From the NCBI GenBank assembly GCA_028287105.1, contig JAQBQH010000062.1, forward strand, positions 1 through 43,281: a stretch of DNA of 43,281 nucleotides. Direction: 5' to 3'. The stretch comes from Myxococcales bacterium. GTDB lineage: Bacteria; Myxococcota_A; Polyangia; Palsa-1104. The translations under genes were made by a program, and so were the position numbers. This document shows positions 37,480 through 43,281 of this stretch, in pieces; within the stretch, counting starts at the first letter, position 1; every line of letters starts with the position of its first letter. The notes below the pieces were generated by a model, which saw only the letters and a program-made list of their open reading frames with translations, made no database searches and was not told the DNA's origin.

Positions 37480-39633
37480 TCAGGAGCGACGGCGGCGGGA
37501 GACGAACGCGAAGCCGATGCCGAGGAGGATGAGCCCGAGGCCGCTCGAGCCGGCCGCGGAGCCGACCGCGACGCTGCAGCCGCTCATGCTGCCACCTGCG
37601 CCGTTGCCGTTCCCTGCGCCGTTACCGCCGGTGCCGGTGCCGCCGCCGGTGCCGCCGCCCGTGCCGTTGCCGCCGCCGCTGCCGCCGCCTTCGCCGCCCG
37701 TCGGGCCGGCCATGTCCGGCGGAGGAGGCGGCGCCGCCACGACGGTGAGCTTGCCGTCGACGGTGCGCGAGCCGGTGCCGGCCGCCTTGACGGTGAAGGT
37801 GACGTCACCCGCCGCGGCCGTCGTGGCCAGGTCGAGCTTGAGCATCGCCGACGCGCCCGAGGTGACGGTCGCCGGGGTGAAGGTGCCGGTCACGCCGGCG
37901 GGGAGGCCGGTCACGGTGAGCATCAGCGGCTCGGCGGTGCTGCCGACCGCGACCGTGGTGTTGACCTTGTAGGTCGTCGAGGTCCCGGCGGTCGCCGTCG
38001 CCATCGGCGGATCGAGCGTGAGCGCGAAGTCGTTGACGTGGGTGTACGTGCAGGTGACGCCGACGTCCTTCCACGAATCGCCGATGGCCGAGACGTCGCC
38101 CGCGGCGTACATGAGCGTCTTGGTCGCGGCGTCGACGGTGCCCTGGCAGCCCTGCACGTAGGTCGCGCCGGCGGTCCAGTAGTTGGCGTTGGCGACGTAG
38201 AAGGCCTTGGCCGCGGCCTTGACGCCGGCGGCGGTGGCGGCGCCGGTGTCGGGGTTGACGCCGGAGAGGCGCTTGGCGGCGCGGCAGAAGGCGCGGTTCA
38301 TGACGCCCGAGCTGAAGTGGACGTCGAGGCCGGCCTTGTACTGCGCGGCGTTGTCGATCGACTGGCCGTCCATCGACGGCTTGCACATGTAGCGGATGTA
38401 CTGGTTGGCCTGCACGAAGATGTCGCCGCCGAGATCGAACGACGCCGTCGTGGCGTCGAAGAAGAACTTGGCCGAGGTGCCGGCGATGTCGGAGAACGAC
38501 TCGTTCATGCCGCCCGACTGGCCGCTGTAGGTCAGGTTGGCGTGCTTCTCGGTGAAGCCGTGATCGATCTCGTGCGCCACGACGTCGAGCGAGCCCGACA
38601 TCTGGAAGAGCTGCGTGCCGTCGCCGTCGCCGTAGGTCATCTCGGTGCCGTCCCAGAAGGCGTTCGCGTAGTTGTTGCTGTAGTGCACGCGCGAGATGAT
38701 CTTGAGGCCGGCGTTGTCGATCGAGTTGTAGCCGAACCAATCCTTGAGCATCTTGACCGTCACCTGCGCGAAGCCGTGCGCGTCGTTGGCGGCCGGGTCG
38801 GCCGTGTTGTACGCGGTGAGCGACGTGCCGGAGTAGGTGGTGCCGGTGCCCGTCGTGGCGTGGGCCATGTTGGTGGTGCGGTACTGCGGCGTGTCCATCA
38901 CGTAGTTGGCGCCGCTGGCCGTGACCTCGAGGTTGTTGTTCCAGGTGCGCTTGACGCGCGTGTTGCCGCCGGGGCCCGTCGCGGTGACGGTGTGCAGCCC
39001 GTTGAACTGCTGCACGATCGAGCCGTCGTGGGCGTCGATGAAGTAGTGCCACAGCCCGGGCTTGATGCCGGCCTGGTGCTCGGTGAAGAAGCTGACGTGC
39101 CAGGCGAGGTGCGCGTCGCCGTTGTCGAGCGGCAGGATGACGAGCTCCTGCGCTTCCCGGGAGAACGCGAGCGCCGAGCCGGGCGCGGCGCCGCGTGCGT
39201 AGTCGAACTTGGCCGCCGACAGCGCGTCGGAGAAGGAGAGCGCGGGCGTGAGGTCGAGGCCGCGCAGGGAGGCGGCGAGGTTGCCGTCGATGGCGCTGAG
39301 CTCGGCGTCCTGGCCGTGCACCACGATGTCGGCGCCCCAGACCTTGATGCCCTGGTGGAGCTGCTGCATGCGGACGTGATCGAGGCCGGCGGCGTCAGGC
39401 TCGATCTTCAAGACGGCGAAGCTGTCGTTGGCGCCGAGGCCGAGCGTCGCGCGCTGGGACTGCACGAACTGAATGGCGGCGGTGGTGAGGTCGCCGGTGA
39501 TCCGCGCGGCGGCGATGGGCGCGGCTTGACGCAGCTCGGCGCGACCGACGCTGGCGGCGCCGCCCGGTGCCGGCGTGGGGCCGCTGCATGCTGAAAATCC
39601 GATCGCGGCGATGATTCCCCAGCTCTTCTTCAT
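37480..39633 (-). CDS. M4-family (thermolysin-like) metalloprotease with MYXO-CTERM-type tail
   Basis: A 717-residue secreted zinc protease. The signal peptide is short, with a weak lipobox-like FSAC at C16. An FTP/PepSY-type inhibitory prodomain covers about 30-210. The catalytic part has H354-E-I-D-H358 (VVAHEIDHGF), the third ligand E378 in GGMNESFSD and the DVHFSSGVMNRAF segment with the second catalytic His. A beta domain at about 550-635 and a Gly/Asn-rich linker follow. The last 32 residues start with C686 and continue as a hydrophobic stretch ending in Arg, a MYXO-CTERM-like surface-sorting tail. Likely secreted or surface-anchored protease. Confidence 0.94.
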   Translation of the reverse strand: MKKSWGIIAAIGFSACSGPTPAPGGAASVGRAELRQAAPIAAARITGDLTTAAIQFVQSQRATLGLGANDSFAVLKIEPDAAGLDHVRMQQLHQGIKVWGADIVVHGQDAELSAIDGNLAASLRGLDLTPALSFSDALSAAKFDYARGAAPGSALAFSREAQELVILPLDNGDAHLAWHVSFFTEHQAGIKPGLWHYFIDAHDGSIVQQFNGLHTVTATGPGGNTRVKRTWNNNLEVTASGANYVMDTPQYRTTNMAHATTGTGTTYSGTSLTAYNTADPAANDAHGFAQVTVKMLKDWFGYNSIDNAGLKIISRVHYSNNYANAFWDGTEMTYGDGDGTQLFQMSGSLDVVAHEIDHGFTEKHANLTYSGQSGGMNESFSDIAGTSAKFFFDATTASFDLGGDIFVQANQYIRYMCKPSMDGQSIDNAAQYKAGLDVHFSSGVMNRAFCRAAKRLSGVNPDTGAATAAGVKAAAKAFYVANANYWTAGATYVQGCQGTVDAATKTLMYAAGDVSAIGDSWKDVGVTCTYTHVNDFALTLDPPMATATAGTSTTYKVNTTVAVGSTAEPLMLTVTGLPAGVTGTFTPATVTSGASAMLKLDLATTAAAGDVTFTVKAAGTGSRTVDGKLTVVAAPPPPPDMAGPTGGEGGGSGGGNGTGGGTGGGTGTGGNGAGNGNGAGGSMSGCSVAVGSAAGSSGLGLILLGIGFAFVSRRRRS

Positions 39634-39908
39634 TGGCCTCGTCTCCTGCCCCTCGGGTCTGGCGGAGGGCAGAGCAATGTGCGCGCCAGCACGCGCGAAG
39701 CCGTCTCTGACCGGCCGTGTCAGAGGGCAAAACCTGCGTAACGATGCGAAAGACGGGCAATTGGGACGGGCGTGTAAAGCGGCGTTGCGGACGGGAATTT
39801 GCGTGGCTACCTGCCTCGCAGCGGCCGCTGGAGTGGGGGACCCCCAGGGGGCGATCCCGAGTTTGCGGTGCCGAGACTCCGCACCCGCGACGCGGGCGCG
39901 CGAGCTCG

Positions 39909-40778
39909 TCAGGGCGCGTCCCACTCCGGCGAGGTGAGGATGCGGATGACCGAAGAGAGCTCGCGTGCGCGCGTGCGCTGAAGGTGGCTCACGAACCGCT
40001 CGATGACTTCGCCTTCGTCGCCGCCGCCGTCGACCGCCTCGGCGAGCCGCGAGGGGCCCGACGGGCCGCAGGCCAGATCGCAATAGAGGATGAGCGCCAG
40101 CGCGCGCGGCGAGCGCAGCGTGTCGGCGACCGTCGACGTCGAGCGGCAGGGCAGCGCCAGCGCCGGTCGCAGCACCGCGTCGGCGAGCGTGGACAGCTGT
40201 GCGCGCATCGCTTTGGGATCGCGGCCGGCACGCGCGAGCGCGGCGCAGGCGATCGCGCTCGAGGCGATCGCGTCCTCCGCGATCTCGCCGCGCAGCGCCG
40301 CACCCCGTACGCGCGCCAGGGTCACGACGCCGCGATCGACGGCGATGCCGAACGAGGCCAGGCGCGCGGCGGCCGCTTCGGGAGCGTCGTCGTAGAACGC
40401 GGTGAGCGCGGCGGCGAAGCGGTCGCCGGCGAAGTGCCACACGCCCCACGACAGCGGCTGATCTTCGCGCAGCCGCGCGTTGACCGAGTCGAACGGCGCG
40501 CCGTACCACGTGAGCACGTGATCGATCGCGCGCGCGGCGGCGCCGGCGAGGCCCAGATCGCGGAGCACGTCGGCGCCCGGAGCGAGCGGGCCGCGCGGCG
40601 CGACGCTGCCGCGACAGAGGAAGAAGGGACCGATGCGGCCGAGCACCACTGCGCCGCCCAGGGCGTCGGTGAATGTCGCCACCGCTCCATCGATGCGCAC
40701 CGGCGGCGCGATGCGCGGACACGTCGCTTCCGGCAGCGTCAGCTTGAACGACGATGTCGACTCACGACCACCCACCAT
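39909..40778 (-). CDS. Unrecognised protein
   Basis: A 289-residue protein with no signal peptide and no family that I recognise. It has a conserved-looking central part (VLTWYGAPFDSVNARLREDQPLSW split over about 88-110, then HFAGDRFAAALTAFYDD at about 114-130) and cysteines near 20, 55 and 208-236. The ATG has a strong GGGGAGGAG site just before it. It is followed downstream by about 275 bases without a gene and lies after the thioesterase gene on the same strand. I would treat it as a real but unassigned gene. Confidence 0.72.
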   Translation of the reverse strand: MVGGRESTSSFKLTLPEATCPRIAPPVRIDGAVATFTDALGGAVVLGRIGPFFLCRGSVAPRGPLAPGADVLRDLGLAGAAARAIDHVLTWYGAPFDSVNARLREDQPLSWGVWHFAGDRFAAALTAFYDDAPEAAAARLASFGIAVDRGVVTLARVRGAALRGEIAEDAIASSAIACAALARAGRDPKAMRAQLSTLADAVLRPALALPCRSTSTVADTLRSPRALALILYCDLACGPSGPSRLAEAVDGGGDEGEVIERFVSHLQRTRARELSSVIRILTSPEWDAP

Positions 40779-40914
40779 GAGCTCCTCCCCGTCTAACCCG
40801 TGGCCCTCGGTCCGATCCTGGTGCTACCACCCGCGAGCGGGCTCCACCATGCGACACGTTGCCACAGTCGCGCAAATCTTCGACGGAGATTGTCCTACGC
40901 GCGCATGAAAACTG

Positions 40915-41367
40915 TCAGCTGGAACGCACGCTGTAGACGAGGGATGCGCGGGTCACCAGCTCGCCGCGCGCGGAGCGGACCTCGGCGCGGCAGAAGACGG
41001 TGCGCTTGCCGCGCTTCTCGACCCAGCCTTCGGCGATGGCGTCCTCGGCCCGCAGGCCACCGAGGTAATCGATGGTCATGCTGATGGTGAGCATCTGCGG
41101 CACCGTCGGATAGGCGCTGGCGATGGCGGGGACGACCACGGTGTCGATGAGCGTGGCGATGGCGCCGCCGTGCACCACGCCGCCCGGTTGATTCAGCTCG
41201 GGGCGGAACGGCAGGCGCATGCGCGCGTAGTCGGCGCGCACGTCTTCGAGGACGAGACCGACCAGGCGCGGGAACAGCGGCATCGTACCGTCGGGCGCAA
41301 AGACGGTCTTCCAGAGCGCGAGGTGATCGGCAGGCAGCGGTGCGAAGCGTTCGCGGAGATCGCTCAT
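40915..41367 (-). CDS. PaaI/hotdog-fold thioesterase
   Basis: A 150-residue hotdog-fold thioesterase, probably acting on acyl-CoA in the cytoplasm. The family signature is in NQPGGVVHGGAIATLIDTVV, with the conserved HGG and Asp. The C-terminal strands (ISMTIDYLGGL, VEKRGKRTVFCRAEV) fit the fold. An open frame extends upstream, but ATG at 41367 (MSDLRERFAPLP) is the natural start. It is divergent from the GH5 gene with 33 bases between starts. Substrate unknown. Confidence 0.9.
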   Translation of the reverse strand: MSDLRERFAPLPADHLALWKTVFAPDGTMPLFPRLVGLVLEDVRADYARMRLPFRPELNQPGGVVHGGAIATLIDTVVVPAIASAYPTVPQMLTISMTIDYLGGLRAEDAIAEGWVEKRGKRTVFCRAEVRSARGELVTRASLVYSVRSS

Positions 41368-41400
41368 GACCGCAGCATAACGTCGTTGTAGGCTGCCGCC

Positions 41401-42882
41401 ATGCGCTCGCACGCCCGGGTCGTCGTCGTGGTGCTCGTCGCTGCCGTGGCGGCGCCGATCTCGGGATGGGCCGGTGCGCTGCGCGTCGACGGCGCGCAGT
41501 TTCGCGATGGCGCGGGTGCGGCGGTGATCTTGCGTGGCGTCGACGTCGCCGGCAACTCCAAGGTGCCGCCGTTTCGCGGCATCACCAACGCCGCCCAGCT
41601 CGATCCGCTGCCGCGTTGGGGCATGAACGTGGTGCGGCTGCTCTTCACGTGGGAGGCGTACGAGCCGCAGCCGGGCACGTACGATGCGGCCTATCTCGAC
41701 GACTACGTCGCGACGGCACGGGCGGCGGCGGCGCGCGGGCTGTACGTGATCGTCGACTTCCACCAGGACGCGTTCTCGCGCTTCTCGCTCGGCGGGTGCG
41801 GTGAGGGTTTCCCGTCGTGGGCGCTGCCGCCGACGGTGACGCCGGCGACGCCGGACAACGGCGCGGCGTGCGCCGATTGGGGCAAGCGCATGCTGGGCGA
41901 TGCCGAGCTCACCAGGAGCTGGGACGCGTTCTACGGCGACGCGTTCGGCGCGCGCACGCGCTACCTCGTGATGATCGCGCGCGTAGTGGCGGCGCTCGCT
42001 GGTGAGCCGATGGTGATCGGATACGACCTCTTGAACGAGCCGGGCGGCGACGAGCGCGCGCAGATCGGTCCACTCTACGAGGACGCCGCGCGGGCCATCC
42101 GCGCCGTCGACAGCGCGGCGATCCTATTCGTGTCGCCCGCCAACATCACGAGCGCCGGCAACGCGACCATGCTGGCGAAGCCGGGGTTCTCGAGCTTCGT
42201 CTACTCGCCGCACTACTACGACCCGACGCTGATCCTGTTTCACGGCTGGCAGGGCAGCGACGAGAAGGTGGCGTTCGACGAGATGTCGAGCACCGCCGCC
42301 GCGTGGGGCGTGCCGCTGTTCGTCGGCGAATACGGCGCCGCGCCGTCGACGGAGGAGGTGGGCGGTTACATGGGCGCGCTGGCGACGCAGATGGCGCGGG
42401 TCATGGCGTCGGGCGCGCAGTGGGTCTACACGCCGGGCTGGGATGCGACGGCGAAGGACGGCTGGAATACGGAAGACTTCAGCATCGTCGACGGCAGCGG
42501 GGCGACGCGCGCGAACTTCGTGCCGCGGCCGATTCCGCGGCGCATCGCCGGCACGCCGACGTCCATCACGCTCGTCGAGAAGAGCGACGCGAAGCTCAAT
42601 GCGCTGACGTTGTCGTGGGATCACGATCCCGCGCGCGGCGAGACCGAGCTGTTCGCGCCGGCCGCATGGTTCGGCGGCAGCGTCGATGTGTCGACGACCG
42701 GCGGTCTGAGCTGCGGCAGCGACGGCGATTTCGTGCGCTGTCACGACGCCAGCGCTGGGGCGAAGAGCGTGACGCTCTCGGTCGCGTCGCCGCGCTGCGG
42801 GCTGACCGGCGCCGAGGCGCTCCTGCTCGTCGCGCTCGCCCGTCGGCGGCGGCGAAGTCAGATGGCAGATCGGCAGAGCTGA
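41401..42882 (+). CDS. Secreted GH5 endoglycoceramidase-like glycosidase with MYXO-CTERM-type tail
   Basis: A 493-residue secreted glycoside hydrolase of family 5. A signal peptide covers about 1-25. Motifs match endoglycoceramidase-like members: RGVDVAGNSKVPPF at 45-58, YVIVDFHQDAFSRF at 115-128, the acid/base E213 in YDLLNEPGG and the nucleophile E310 in LFVGEYGAAP. A beta domain at about 395-462 follows. The last 28 residues start with C466 and continue as a hydrophobic stretch and Arg cluster, a MYXO-CTERM-like tail. Such enzymes cleave the glycan from glycosphingolipids; other GH5 substrates are possible. Confidence 0.9.
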   Translation: MRSHARVVVVVLVAAVAAPISGWAGALRVDGAQFRDGAGAAVILRGVDVAGNSKVPPFRGITNAAQLDPLPRWGMNVVRLLFTWEAYEPQPGTYDAAYLDDYVATARAAAARGLYVIVDFHQDAFSRFSLGGCGEGFPSWALPPTVTPATPDNGAACADWGKRMLGDAELTRSWDAFYGDAFGARTRYLVMIARVVAALAGEPMVIGYDLLNEPGGDERAQIGPLYEDAARAIRAVDSAAILFVSPANITSAGNATMLAKPGFSSFVYSPHYYDPTLILFHGWQGSDEKVAFDEMSSTAAAWGVPLFVGEYGAAPSTEEVGGYMGALATQMARVMASGAQWVYTPGWDATAKDGWNTEDFSIVDGSGATRANFVPRPIPRRIAGTPTSITLVEKSDAKLNALTLSWDHDPARGETELFAPAAWFGGSVDVSTTGGLSCGSDGDFVRCHDASAGAKSVTLSVASPRCGLTGAEALLLVALARRRRRSQMADRQS

Positions 42883-43281
42883 GCGCTTCGGCGCTGCGAG
42901 GGACCGTCGCGGCGGGCGGGCCCCTTACGCGTCGCCTTCGGCGCCGCACGGGGGGCCCTCGGCGTCGCGCTGGCATCGCGCCTTCGTTCGCTCATCGCTT
43001 CCGCAAGGTGGCGGGCAACTCACGCAGACTTGATTGGCAGAGCTATGAGGGCGCCGGGGGCTGGACCACCGACGGATCACGCTGCGGCGCAGATATCGGC
43101 CGAAGAGCGGTTCGCGAAGCGCTTCCAGAATGAAAGCAGGACGGCCTTACGGCAGCGCTCACGCTGCGCGCGCTCGAGCAGAGCGAGCGGCACCGAGGTC
43201 GTTCCACTTTTTTCCGCACGGCATGAGTCCATCGTGGGTCTTGCCGCCGGGCGAAGCGGTGTCCCCGCACCCAGCCAGCGA
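42883..43281. other. Right edge, about 400 bases without a supported gene
   Basis: No gene can be supported. Open frames exist on both strands but are short, Arg/Ser-rich and without domains. A minus-strand frame open to the window edge (about 40 codons) could be the end of a gene that starts outside the window, but I cannot show it. No clear terminator, repeat or tRNA is visible. Confidence 0.4.

Noticed and set aside
39884-39896. CCCGCG/CGCGGG inverted repeat after the unassigned gene as a terminator
   Set aside because: The loop is only one base and there is no T-run.
39634-40722. N-terminal extension of the M4 protease frame
   Set aside because: It overlaps the unassigned gene and lacks features; ATG at 39633 begins a clear signal peptide.
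43043-43270. 75-codon minus-strand frame at the right edge
   Set aside because: Arg/Ser/Pro-rich, no domain, no ribosome-binding site.

Overview
This is a GC-rich, gene-dense chromosomal window of a Gram-negative bacterium, most likely from the Myxococcota or a close deltaproteobacterial relative. Two secreted proteins end in a MYXO-CTERM-like tail (Cys, hydrophobic stretch, Arg cluster). Many lipoproteins have Gly-rich or Asp-Leu-Ala-rich linkers, and there are several stand-alone receiver proteins. I see no rRNA, tRNA, CRISPR array, integrase, transposase or phage module, so the region reads as core chromosome with lineage-specific envelope genes.

Left part (1-12.5 kb): an HD-GYP c-di-GMP phosphodiesterase and a two-gene FecR-type set lie on the minus strand, divergent from pyrG (CTP synthase). 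A long plus-strand operon follows: rpoN (sigma-54), hpf, ptsN, a small lipoprotein, hprK, rapZ, a mannose-family EIIA, HPr and enzyme I. It is a complete phosphorelay with HPr kinase but no EIIB or EIIC permease here, which points to regulation rather than sugar uptake. A good sigma-70-type promoter lies before rpoN.

Middle (12.5-28.7 kb): an alpha/beta hydrolase, a receiver protein, a GNAT acetyltransferase that appears to start at CTG, and a 999-residue fusion of metallopeptidase, PD40 propeller and outer-membrane barrel run on plus. Minus-strand genes follow: aroF-type DAHP synthase, a glutaredoxin-like protein, a TlpA-like thioredoxin and another receiver. Then come a MOSC protein and an 871-residue protein with four tandem DsbA-like domains, ending at a strong intrinsic terminator and flanked by dispersed short-repeat sequence. 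Next are a small secreted protein, a metallophosphoesterase, a CsgG/FlgO-like protein, a TPR protein, a PD40 lipoprotein with a CXXCH motif and a small secreted Asp/Asn/Arg-rich protein.

Right part (28.7-43.3 kb): a minus-strand set (receiver, a 1666-residue SIR2-like/TPR giant, a Cys-rich lipoprotein, an L,D-transpeptidase, a PEGA lipoprotein) looks like an envelope-related operon. It is followed by an M4 thermolysin-type protease with MYXO-CTERM tail, an unrecognised protein, a hotdog thioesterase and a GH5 endoglycoceramidase-like secreted hydrolase. The last 400 bases hold no gene I can support.

The most unusual items are the tetra-DsbA protein, the SIR2-like/TPR giant whose catalytic Asn and His appear replaced, the protease-propeller-barrel fusion, and the permease-less PTS operon with HprK.
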